Shown here piece after piece: positions 22,970 through 33,758 of a stretch of 64,000 nt of DNA. Under the pieces are notes generated by a model, which was not told where the DNA came from, did no database searches, and saw only the letters and a list, made by a program, of their open reading frames with translations. Made by a program: the position numbers and the translations under genes. This DNA is from Zingiber officinale. Its lineage: Eukaryota > Streptophyta > Magnoliopsida > Zingiberales > Zingiberaceae. The stretch is from positions 129,318,532 through 129,382,531 of the forward strand of contig NC_055996.1 of NCBI RefSeq assembly GCF_018446385.1, given 5' to 3'. The first letter of the stretch is position 1. Each line of letters begins with the position of its first letter.

Positions 22970-25640
22970 GGTTTCCTCAGAGGCTTGCCATATACTAAGC
23001 TTCTATGGTGGAGTCCAGAAAAACACCTATGCTTATCACTCTTCCATAGTTATGACTTTACCTCCTAAAGTAAACACAAAACCCCGAGGTTGACTTATTA
23101 TTGTCCCTATCCGATTGGAAGTCAAAATCCATACAACCCACAGGGACCAAATTAATCGCCTTGTAAGCTAGCATATAATCTCTAGTTCCTCTAAGGTACT
23201 TTAATATATGCTTCACAATCCAATGTCCTTGTCTAGGTTACTTTGATATCTGCTAACTATGCCTTGGCAAAATAGATTTCTGATCTCGTGTATAGCATAC
23301 ATTAGGTTGTCTAACTGCCGAAGCATAAAGAACTGCTTACATGTCCTCAATCTCCTTTGATGTCATCGGAGACATCTCTTTAGATAAAGACACTCCATTA
23401 AAAGGTAAGAAACCTTTCTAGGAGTTTTGCATGCTTAAAATGAGCAAGGATTTTTCCGATGTATCAAGCTTGGGATAAGTAAAATATATTTTTTCTTGCG
23501 ATCCCTTATTACTTTGATCTCAAGAATATATACATTCTCCCAAGTCCTTTATATCGAATTGTTTGGACAACCATACCCTTACTTCTGACAACATTTTGAT
23601 ATTGTTTCCAACTACCAAAAATGTTATCTACGTATAGTACAAGAAATACCACCACGCTTCCATCACACCTTTTGTATACACAAGACTTATCTGGTTACTA
23701 AATCCATAGATCTGGATTACTTTGATAAACCGGATGTTCCAAGACCTTGAAGCTTTGCCTCAGTCCATAGACTGATTGAGCTTGCACACAAGATGCTCTT
23801 AGCCCTTTGCAATGAACCCTTCTGGCTGCTTTATATGGATGCTTTCTTCAAGACTTCCATTAAGGAATGCTGTCTTGACATCCTCTTGCCAAATAGATAA
23901 AAGAATCCGGATAGACTTAAGCATGACTACCAGTGAAAAAGTTTCCTTTTTCATCAAGCCTTGCTTTGAAAGTTACTACCTTCCTGTCTATCCCTCTTTT
24001 CCTATTATAGACCTTTTTACACCCAACGACTTTTACACCATTTGGTGATTCTACAAGCTTCCAGATTTTATTAGAATACATATATTCTAATTCTTTTATT
24101 CATTACTCTTTGCCAAGATGCTGCATCTTTATCTTGGAGTGCTTCATCATATGGAGATCAGGTTCATGTCCTCCAGGGATCGAGTCCAAAAACTCTCCCA
24201 AAACATGAACCTATTTAGGTTGCATAACAACCCTCCCACTACAACAAGACACTTTCTGTAATTGTGTATCAATTTGTGATACGTGTTGTAGTTTTCTTGT
24301 GGTATCTCATCTTGTACAGTTGGTACTAGGTTAGACATGTCCTTTATTATTTCCTTAAGAACAAATTTACTTATGAGCACGTGGTTCATTATATAGTCCT
24401 TTTCTAAAAAAAAACAGTCATTGATGCTAACAATGACCTTCTGATTTTTAAGACTATAAACCTACTTTTGTTTATCTAGGATAACTTACAAACAAGTGAA
24501 CTCCTATCCAACTTATCATTGTCTCTCTTTAACATATGTGCTGGATTACCCGAATCCAAATATGCTTCAAAATAGGTTTTCACCTATTCAGCAATTCTAT
24601 ATGAGTAGAGAGTTCTAACTCGGAAGGTACTATGTTCACTTTCGTTTTCAGAGTTTATCCTTAAAACAAATTTGGTAATTTTCTGAATAACTCATCATCT
24701 ATCTAATTATTTCATAAGAGTCCTTTACCTTCTTTCTACTACACCATTCTGTTGGGGTGTACCAGGTGTAGTTAGTTAGGATTGAGTCCCGACTTCTGAT
24801 AAGTGACTCCCAAATTATCCCAAGAGGTACTTGCTACTACGATCTTACCATAGTGACTTAATACTTTTACTTTAACATTTCTCCACATCAGCCTTGTACT
24901 CTTTGAACTAATCAAAGTACTTAGTCTTGCGGCACATTAAGTAAATGTATTTGTATCTTGAATAGTTATCTATAAAATAGATGAAATATTCGATACTACC
25001 TCTTGCCTGGATAGTCATAGGATCACATAAATCAGAATGAACCAATTCCAACATATCTTTAGCTCCATCCCCTTAGACTTAAAAGCTTCTTGGTTATTTT
25101 TCCTTCCAAGTAAGACTTGTAGGTTGGAAAGATTTCCACTACTAATGAACCCAAAAGTTCATCAGCTACCAATGAATCCTACTCAAGTTAATATAACCTA
25201 GCCTTAGATGCCAAAGATATATTGGTTCATTTCCGAAGGTTGTTTCCTCTTATATTAGAAGATGTGTTATTAATTTCCATTTGTTGCATCGTGGGAGTTA
25301 TTGGATTATAAATTGTCAACCAACATACCAGAATAGATAACTTGCCTATTTTTCTTGATAACAACTTTGTTATCAAAATAGACACAATATCTATTCTATA
25401 ATAGTTTAGAAACTGAAATCAGGTTCTTTCTAAACTTAGTATGTAAAGACAATTCCTAATAATCCAAATTGTATTCCTATTAGAGAATAAACCTCTCCCA
25501 CTGCAACAGCTGCTACTTTTGCAGTAGTGCCCATGTGGACGGTGTTTTTTATTTTCATTTAGTTGTCGGGTTTCCTGGAACCCTGCAATGAATTGCAGAC
25601 ATGATCAGTGGCTCCCATATCTATACACCAGGTACCGGTA
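22970..25640 (-). pseudogene. Copia-A2 degenerate pol
   Basis: Same layout as in A1: RNase H remnant about 22970-23310, RT about 23330-24400 with YVDN at 23623-23634 in place of YVDD, integrase C-terminal motif near 24720-24770, and a protease remnant near 25580-25620 (GATDHVC-like in one frame). Multiple frameshifts and stops prevent any translation. It aligns nearly base for base with 7330-9990 and 62250-64000. Confidence 0.85.
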
Positions 25641-25854
25641 GATAACTCCACTAAACATGTATCAACTAATGAATAAAATACACCTATATTGTTCTTAGTT
25701 CTAAGAGGACAGTCTACCTTAATGTCCAAATCCTATTTCCAATCAATTATAATTGGGACCACTAAGTCTATCCTAAAGTATATCAGCTAGGGATTGACCA
25801 TCATCCTAAGAATCACAAAAATATTTGGTTAAGACCAACTCCTTAAAAATCTCC

Positions 25855-26310
25855 ATGAATTTTGTATGCCACGTTAGTGTGGACGTATACAAATTCAAAG
25901 AGGAAATTTTATCATTTAATTTTATTATCTCGTCAACCTTACTTTATGACGAATAAAATTAATAGTTGGTCTATCTTTAATCAAATATTTGGTCAAGACT
26001 CTAAATTTAAAATAATATTGATTCCTCTAACAATACTATTTAAATTTACCAACACCTCAAAACACCATGAATTTTGCATGCCACGTTAGTGTGGACGTAT
26101 ACAAAATCAACATTTGTAAGAGGAGGATTTTCACCCATTAACTATCTTGTCAGCGTAACTTTATGACAAATAAAATTATCTCAAACACCGTTAATTTTGT
26201 ATGCCACGTTAGTGTGGACGTATACAAAATCAATCATTTGTAAGAGGAGTTTTAACCCTTTAATTTTATTATCTTGTCAACCTAGTTTTATGACAAATTA
26301 ATAGTTTGTT
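25855..26310. repeat. Three stem-loop modules in the Copia-A2 leader
   Basis: Hairpin cores at 25857-25897, 26069-26108 and 26193-26229 share TTTGTATGCCACGTTAGTG and GGACGTATACAAA arms (outer arm of about 10 bp plus an inner CCAC/GTGG stem). Each is followed by a second pairing, AATTTTATT..TCGTCA with TGACG..AATAAAATT (for example 25913-25960). The position between PBS and pol suggests an RNA role such as packaging or dimerisation, which is inference. Confidence 0.7.
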
Positions 26311-27193
26311 TCATTTGATCACACAAATAATAGCAGTGACTCCGATGGGGAGGATACTATTAGATGTGTCTAAGTGTATACCATTACTTGACACTAAGTC
26401 CATTAATAAGATTATGCCCCTTCCGTTGGGAAAGATCACACGCTCTTAATTAACTTCCTATAGTCATCCAAAAATGGAAGTCTGTTCTAGTGATCTGCAA
26501 ACTAGCTCATCCGTTATGGAGGAAGGCACTCAGAGCCAATGCGCAAGCTTGTTTGCATCACTTACAAACCAGTAATGGAGACCATGGGATTTACTTAAAA
26601 ATCCCTCTCCCACTTAGTTATTTATAAATGAGGAATTTTAACTATGCTAGCCTACTAAATATGCATACTAACAAGCACACACAACACAGCATAAAAAGCA
26701 ATAAATAGAAAAACTAATTTTCAACTATTATGGCTTTTATCTATAGTTGTCCTCCGTGTGTTGCCAACCCTATCTGCTGCCATCTTTGGCCACCGCCACC
26801 GGGTCTAGTTGTCGCATCCATCTTTCTCCTTGTTCCGCTGCGCCTCTGGTCCTCAAAAGGTTCCACGCCTTGCAAGACTCGATCCACGACATAAATAGAA
26901 TTTTACATTTTTCGATCCTATATTCCTCGAAGGAATGTACATGTATCTAGATCAAAAAATAAAATCCTAATAAAACTAAATACAGCTCCTGCTGTATTTT
27001 ATAATACAATCATACACACACAATAAAATGCCCTTAACATGTCCAAGGGTCCAATCACACACATAATAACTATAAGCCATAATAGTTGGATCCTGCATCC
27101 ATAAAGTTAGCAGATCCTACTATTAACCTGCCTAAATTATGTATGACATGTGCATAATTAAACTAATACCAAATACACAGAGGCAAAACCCTA
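26311..27193 (-). other. Copia-A2 untranslated leader
   Basis: Long leader between the PBS and the stem-loop modules. No gag with a CCHC knuckle is recognised. CTTTTGAGGACCAGAGG-like sequence near 26845 is conserved in A1. Confidence 0.6.
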
Positions 27194-27205
27194 GCTCTGA
27201 TACCA
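27194..27205 (-). promoter_or_regulatory. Copia-A2 primer-binding site
   Basis: Minus strand TGGTATCAGAGC, a perfect complement to the 3' end of initiator tRNA-Met, two bases from the LTR. Confidence 0.92.
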
Positions 27206-27207
27206 AT

Positions 27208-29618
27208 TGTTGGTTGCTACTCGGAAAACCTATAGGTTCCACTGTACAAAAATTTTGTACAAAGGTCTGAACCTTTTCCTAGCTACCATGTGTTCTTTTA
27301 AATTAAATTTTGGATCGCCTGCGGAACTTAACACGTTTGATCCAAAACTTAATCTATTTGTTCTTTTAGGTTTTGACTTGGATCTCCTGCGGAACTTAAC
27401 ACGTTCGACCCAAGTCTCCTTAAGTTATTAATTCCATTAAATATTAATTTCCATAATTGGTTCCCAGTACTGACGTGGCGAGGCACATGACCTTCTTGGA
27501 TATGGGAGCAACCACCACCGACTAGACAAAACCTTTTATAGAAAGCTAATATTTAATTTCCTAAAATAACTTTAGGTTAACCAAAGAGAACAATCAAATC
27601 ACAAGGAAAAGAAAAAACAAAAGAACACAACATCGAAAACATATTCGAAATTCTAGAACGTAAGCCTCTTGTATTTGGTATTATTTCCATAAATAACTAG
27701 TATGATGCGGAAAGAAAAATTACTAGTTATACCTTGTAGAAAAACCTCTTGATCTTCTACCGTATTCCTCTTCTAACCTCGGACGTTGTGTGGGCAACGA
27801 TCTTCCGAGACGAGAAACCACCAATCACCTTCTTCTCCTCCTAGCTAGGTTCGGCCAACAAAGAGGAAGCTTCACCAAGGAAGAAAATCAAAACACTAAC
27901 CAAGCTCCAAGAGATGCTAGCTTTCTCTCCTTCTTCTTCTTCTTCTCCGAGTAGTATCCGGCCACCACAAGAGCTCCAATGGAAGAGGGAGATTCGGCCA
28001 CCACAAGAGGAAGAGAGGGAGAGGATGGCCGGCCACACCAAGGAACAAAAGAGGGAGAGAAATAATAGATGTTGTGTCTCATGAAGGCACCCTCACCCCT
28101 TCTTTTATATTCCTTGGCCTAGGCAAATTAGGAAATTTAATTACAATAAAATTTTCTCAATTTCCTTGACATGATTTAATTGAGAAAAATAAAATAAAAT
28201 TTCCCAATTAAATCTACATTGGCCGGCCACATCATTGGAGAACAAATTGGACAAGTTTCAATCAACAATTAAAACTTCCTAATTTGTTTCCGGAAATTTT
28301 AAAAAATAAAATTTCTCTTTAAAAATCTCTTCATGGTTGATAAAAGGAAATTTCTATAATTTTAATTTTATCAACACGTGAATAATTAAAGAGAAAATAA
28401 AATATCTCACCAATCTACAAATAAGGAAAGAGATCTAATCTCTTTCTTTAATCTTTTGTAGATCTTTTATAAGAGAGATATTTTAATTTAAATTCTCTTT
28501 AATAAATTATTTCTTCCACATAATAAAAATTAAAATTAAAATTCCTTTTTAATTTAATTTGGCCGACCCCCACTAGCTTGGGTTCAAGCTAGGGCCGGCC
28601 ACCCAAATTCATACCTAGGCCGGCCCTAGCTTGTTCCCAAGCTAGCTTGGCCGGCCCCTATTGGGTGAGTATAGAAGGTGGGTATAGGTGGGTATAGAAC
28701 TCTATAAATAAGAGGCTACGATAGGGACCGAGAGGAGGAATTGGTTTTGGTCTCCCGATAAAATTAAGCATCCCGTGTTCGCCCCGAACACACAACTTAA
28801 TTTTATCAATAATAATTCATTCCACTAGAGAATTATTATTGAACTACCGCACCAATCCCAAATTACATTTTTGGGCTCCTTCTTATTATGAGTGTTTTAG
28901 TCTCCCTGTGTTTAAGATATCGAATGCCCACTAATTAAGTGAGTTACTGACAACTCATTTAATTAATATCTTAGTCCAAGAGTAGTACCACTCAACCTTA
29001 TCGTCATGTCGGACTAAGTCCACCTGCAGGGTTTAACATGACAATCCTTATGAGCTCCTCTTGAGGACATTCTCAACCTAGATCACTAGGACACAGTTTC
29101 CTTCTATAATCAACAATACACACTATAAGTGATATCATTTCCCAACTTATCGGGCTTATTGATTCATCGAACTAAATCTCACCCATTGATAAATTAAAGA
29201 AATAAATATCAAATATATGTGCTTGTTATTATATTAGGATTAAGAGCACACACTTCCATAATAACTGAGGTCTTTGTTTCTTTATAAAGTCAGTATAAAA
29301 GAAACGACCTCTAATGGTCCTACTCAATACACTCTAAGTGTACTAGTGTAATTATATAGTTAAGATAAACTAATACCTAATTACACTACGATCTTCCAAT
29401 GGTTTGTTCCTTTCCATTATGGTCGTGAGTTACTGTTTATAATTTATAAGGTACTGATAACATGATTCTCTGTGTGTGACACCACACACCATGTTATCTA
29501 CAATATAAATTAATTGAACAAATACATTTATCATAAATGTAGACATTTGACCAATGTGATTCTTATTTCTAGATAAATGTTTATACCAATAGCTAGGCTT
29601 TTAGTATACACTCTAACA
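27208..29618 (-). repeat. Copia-A2 5' LTR (window right)
   Basis: 2411 bp. It should hold the promoter. U3 runs from 29618 downward; a TATAAAAG box on the minus strand is at 28102-28109. Confidence 0.92.
28102..28109 (-). promoter_or_regulatory. Candidate TATA box of Copia-A2
   Basis: TATAAAAG, conserved in all Copia-A LTRs (for example 12378-12385). It would place transcription start near 28070, giving an R-U5 of roughly 860 bases. Confidence 0.55.
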
Positions 29619-29623
29619 AATTT

Positions 29624-29825
29624 AATATTAAAATATCTCCCGCGCCGCTCTCTCTCGCCCTCGCTCGCTCCCTCCGTCAACGTCCTCCACCGTCCGTCAG
29701 TCGTCGTCCCTCGTCCCTCGCCCCTTGCACTCCCGGAGGAAAAGTTTCACTAGCGTCTTCAATCAAACAGCTACTGTGAGAGCTTACCACCCCTCTCCAT
29801 TCGTAATGGTAAGTCGTTTCATTTT
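29624..29825 (+). pseudogene. Promoter/5'-exon-like segment, copy 2, right part
   Basis: Continues the segment interrupted at 20231. It matches copy 1 through CCGGAGGAAAAGTTTC and CCCCTCTCCATT. At the end, AATGGTAAGT looks like a splice donor just after an ATG (about 29806-29814), consistent with a first exon. Sequence is then cut by the Tat-2 LTR at 29826, so no downstream exon is visible. Confidence 0.45.
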
Positions 29826-31477
29826 TGATCCTGTCTGAGATCGACGAGATGAAGCGTTGGGCGACGATAGGTGATGACTTCGAAGAAGATGAACGGAAAA
29901 AGCTCCAATGAGGCAGAATATCCCTCAGAAAACCGTATATCGGGGCTCCAATAAGTGAACTGCTATAGATCTGAGAAAACCAAAGCAGATCTAGCGAGAA
30001 CTTCGATGAAAAAAATGTCGGCGAGAATACCCTGGATCAAGAACTCTGATGGGAGATACCTACGCACCATGAGACCAACCAACAAAATATTAGTGACCTA
30101 AGACCAGGGTGGGAATCCCTGGCTAGGCCCTCTGACGCTCAAGTCAGTCTCCCGCAAGAAGAAGAAGAAGAAGAACAGTGAAATTAGGGTTTAATTTTGA
30201 TGCAATGCATATGTTTTGCATACCTGGCCAATGGAGAGGATTCTCCTTTTTATACCACCTCATTTAACCTCCATAGTCATGAGGTGGACCCCGATTTGTT
30301 AAAATTTGTTAGGAGATGACGTAAGTTTAACCTGTGAAAATAGTTTAAGGAATCTTTTTTTACCTCAGATGTACCTTTCTTGTCGCTTAACATACCTGCA
30401 GAAACTTCTAGAAACCATTTCCCGCCTAATTAATTGAGCTGTCATATGATCACATATATTGTTCATATATCACACGTACTTGGTTATTTACTCAATCTTG
30501 TTATAAGAATACTTTCTATTATAATCTTGGCCGGTGATCTATATCTGGTCGGCCACTCATACTCGGCCGAGTTTTGCCTACTTAATTCATATGTTCGGTC
30601 TGTTCTTTCGTGTTCGGCCGATCTTTTGCTATATGTCCTGTCCTGCATAAGGCTAAATGCTTTTATGCTTGGTCAACCCTTTATGAACAACTAGTAATAC
30701 ATACTCGGTCGGCCTTTCATACTCGATCGTCTTTCACTTGTAGAGCGTATTCCAACATTCTAGATCATACACCTTTATATTCGGTTGGTCCTTAAGGCTC
30801 GACCGATCATACATGCTCGGTCGGTCTTTCCTACTCGGTCGGCTGTTCATGCTCGGTCTGTCTTGGCCTACCGAACTCATATGCTCGGTTGGTCCTTTAC
30901 ACTCAACTGGTCTTTACTAGCCGGGCGCAACATGTTCCTTCTGCTATAGGACTAGGTACTTTTATGCTCGGCCAGCTGTCCATGCTCGACCTGTCTTGGC
31001 CTATCGAACCCATATGATCGGCCGATCCTTTACGCTCGATCGGTCTTTACTAGCCGGGCATAACATGTTCCTTCTACTATAGAACTAGGTACTTTTATGC
31101 TCGACCGGCTGCTCATGCTCGGCTTGTCTTGGCCTACCGAACTCATATGCTCGGCTGCTCCTTTACGCTCGACCGGTCTTTACCAGTCGGACGTAACATG
31201 TTCCTTCTCCTATAGGACTAGGTACTTTTATGCTTGGCTAACTGTTCATGCTCGACCTATCTTTGCCTACCGAACTCATATAATCGGCCGGTCTTTTACG
31301 CTCGATCGGTCTTTACCTGCCGAGCGCATGGTAATATTCTTACCTGGTGTGCCCTTTTTCGGGCGGCCTGTTATACTCGGTTGGTCCCTACTCCCTTAGT
31401 GTACCAGTGTTCTTTCCTTGTTTTATTACCCTGTTCCCTCTTCACTACCTGGGGTCTACTTATCATAACCTATATCA
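29826..31477 (-). repeat. Tat-2 LTR (3' LTR of a minus-strand gypsy element)
   Basis: Starts TGATCCTGTC and ends TATATCA, like the Gypsy-1 LTR (TGATCCCGTC...CACATCA), and is followed by the same type of PPT. About 1.65 kb. The partner LTR was not found in the window, so the element is either incomplete or its other end is lost among later insertions. The left target duplication cannot be verified. Confidence 0.65.
30835..31345. repeat. ~133-bp tandem repeat in the Tat-2 LTR
   Basis: CATGTTCCTTCT landmarks at 30931, 31064 and 31198 give a 133-134-bp period. Each unit holds TTTTATGCTCGGCC, CTCATATGCTCGG and CTCGACCGGTCTTTAC words. Further half-units extend back to about 30540. Confidence 0.85.
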
Positions 31478-31493
31478 CTAGCCTTCCCTTCAA
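31478..31493 (-). promoter_or_regulatory. Tat-2 polypurine tract
   Basis: Minus strand TTGAAGGGAAGGCTAG before the LTR. It is homologous to the Gypsy-1 PPT at 4206-4220, including the flanking CTCCTTCGACTAGAC. Confidence 0.65.
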
Positions 31494-31562
31494 GTCTAGT
31501 CGAAGGAGGTGTAGCCAATTGACTAGACCTAAGTCTATTTCTACCCCTCTTGTCATTTCCAA

Positions 31563-31682
31563 TAATGATCCTGTGACAACTTCTGTAGTGATCCCGTGAC
31601 AACTTCTACAGTGATCCCGTGACCCTTTCTACAGTGATCTCATGACATCTTTTACAGTGATCCCGTGACTTCTTTTAGTACG
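31563..31682. repeat. ~28-bp tandem repeat, five copies
   Basis: AGTGATCCCGTGACAACTTC-like units between the PPT and the plus-strand ORF. Confidence 0.8.
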
Positions 31683-31875
31683 TTAAATAAAGGTGCGATC
31701 CTACCCCTTGTAACACCCATCCTTGTTCATCTTTGCTTCATTTTCCTCCAACGATTTGTTGAGAACCATGGCCTCAAATCCTTCCCTCTAGGATCAAGTG
31801 TTGCTCGAGAAGGAGAAATCTCTAGCTGAGGTGATGTAGGCTTTAGACCTGTATCGCTCACGACACAGAGAGTTG

Positions 31876-33697
31876 TGTTGGTGCAATCTTAGGTCAAGGT
31901 TGACCTGGTTGACCAGACTCGAGTTGACTTGACTCGAGTTGTGTTTTGATGTTTGACGAGTTATGCTTGACGATGTTTGACGAGAAGAGAAGTTCTATTC
32001 TTGATATGGGACAAGAATAGATGTTTGGGAGATTATTGGTGCAACCGTAGGTCAAGGTTGACCTGGTTGACCTGATTCGGGAAAAAGTCCAAGCAGGGAG
32101 CTTGGCACGCGAAAAGTCCAAGTGTGGAAACTTGGCACGGGAAAAGTCCAAGTATGGAGACTTGGCAACTGGAAAAATCCAAGTATGGAGACTTGGCACG
32201 GAGAAGTCCAAGCAGGGAGCTTGGCACGAGGGAAAGTCCTAACTGGGATGTTAGGCAATTGGAAAGTCCTGGTGAATGAAGCCAGGCAGTGGGAAAGTCC
32301 TAACTGGGATGTTAGGCAGTGTGGAAAGTCCTGGTGAGTGAAGCCAGGCAGTGGGAAAGTCCTAACTGGGATGTTAGGCAGTTGGAAAGTCCTGGTGAGT
32401 GAAGTCAGGCAATGGGAAAGTCCTAACTGGGATGTTAGGCAGTTGGAAAGTCCTGGTGAGTGAAGTCAGGCAAAGTCCTAACAGGATGTTAGGCGTGGAA
32501 ATCTGAGTAAAGTCGTGAAAACCCTAGTGAGTGAAGCTGGTGAAAGTCCCGTGAGTGAAGCTGGGCAAGGAAAATCCAGATGGATCAAGGGTGATCGGAC
32601 ATCCGTGTTGGAAAGTCCAAGTAGATCAAGGGAGTGATCGGATACTTGGCACGAAGAGGAAAATCCAGATGGATCGAGATCGGACATCGTATGGAAAGTC
32701 TAAGTGGGTCAAAGGGATTGACCGACACTTAGCGAGGAGTGCTAGAGGTCAAGGGAGTGACCGATGCTAGGCATGATGTACCAACAGTCAAGGTTGACCG
32801 GATGTCGTGTGGAAGCCTTAGGTTTAGGGTCGAGAAGTTTGGATCGGGCTGCACGATCCAGATGGCTCATCCGATCGGTCCGGTGACCGATCGATCGATC
32901 AAGATGCTATCGATGGTTATCTCGATCGGTTTGGAGACCGTCGGCGAGATCGGCAAACTAGCGAGAAGAGAAGCGATCACGGACCGATCGAAGCCTCGAC
33001 GGCCGTGGACCGATCAGATATTTCTGATCGGTCCATGGACCGATCAGTGACAAGCGAAGGCTTCTTCCCCGATCGTCAGATAGCGATCGGTGGACCGATC
33101 AGGTTCTAGCCAGACGCAACCGGCTAGTTTCTTCACTGCTTTTCTTCGCAGTATAAGGAGACGAGGCATCTTCTATGTAGGACACCGCTTCTTTTTCCTC
33201 CTTAGAACTTCTGCTGAAGTTTCAGCTTCGACTGAGCCTTGTTGAGCTCACTTCCGAAGCCCCGCGTGAGCTTCTTTCGGCTGAGCTGCTTGTTGGCATT
33301 CGTCCGTGAAGTTGTTGCTTCCAGGACTTCAGTCGACGACAAGAAGGCAAGCTTGTATTGTTACATTCATTGTATTTACTTCTTGTATTCCTTGTATTCT
33401 ATCTTGCTGTTGCGAGTTATTGTGGCGAGGTTTCTCCACCCACAAGGAGTATCTATTAGCCGGGTTTCCGGGGACTCATCCACCGACGGATTGACTGGAC
33501 TCGTCCACCTTACGGACACACCGAGGAGTAGGAGCCCTAATCTCCGAACCTCGTTACATCCTTGTGTTAAGGTTTGGTTTTCTTCTCTTTCATTTCTTTG
33601 TATTTTCCGCTGCGCTAACACGTTTTGTAGAAAGAAACGACGAATTGGGGTCGGCTATTCACACCCCCCCTCTCTAGCCGTACGTCGGATCCTAACA
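31876..33697 (+). repeat. Copia-B 5' LTR
   Basis: TGTTGGTGCAAT...CCTAACA. The stretch 32060-32600 is an array of GGAAAGTCCTAACTGGGATG / GGAAAGTCCTGGTGAGTGAA units. 32870-33105 carries degraded GATCGGTC palindromes. The last 450 bp differ from the right LTR at only a few sites; the array part differs by many short indels. Confidence 0.9.
33152..33158 (+). promoter_or_regulatory. Candidate TATA box of Copia-B
   Basis: TATAAGG, repeated in the 3' LTR at 38564-38570, about 540 bp before the LTR end. Weak match. Confidence 0.35.
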
Positions 33698-33699
33698 AG

Positions 33700-33711
33700 T
33701 GGTATCAGAGC
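33700..33711 (+). promoter_or_regulatory. Copia-B primer-binding site
   Basis: TGGTATCAGAGC, perfect initiator tRNA-Met complement, two bases after the LTR. Confidence 0.93.
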
Positions 33712-33758
33712 GAGGCCGCTCTTCGACGGATCAACACCCGGGGGAGCACAAGCTAGAG

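Larger units (their letters stand above)
20232..29618 (-). mobile_element. Copia-A2: complete, recent, pol-defective copia element
   Basis: 9387 bp with TG...CA ends and perfect duplication AATTT at 20227-20231 and 29619-29623. LTRs 20232-22634 and 27208-29618 are almost identical by eye over 2.4 kb, so the insertion is recent. PPT and PBS are intact. The 4.57-kb interior carries a ruined pol with the same YVDN lesion as A1 and A3. An element that moved recently without a working polymerase must have used proteins from a relative. Confidence 0.93.
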
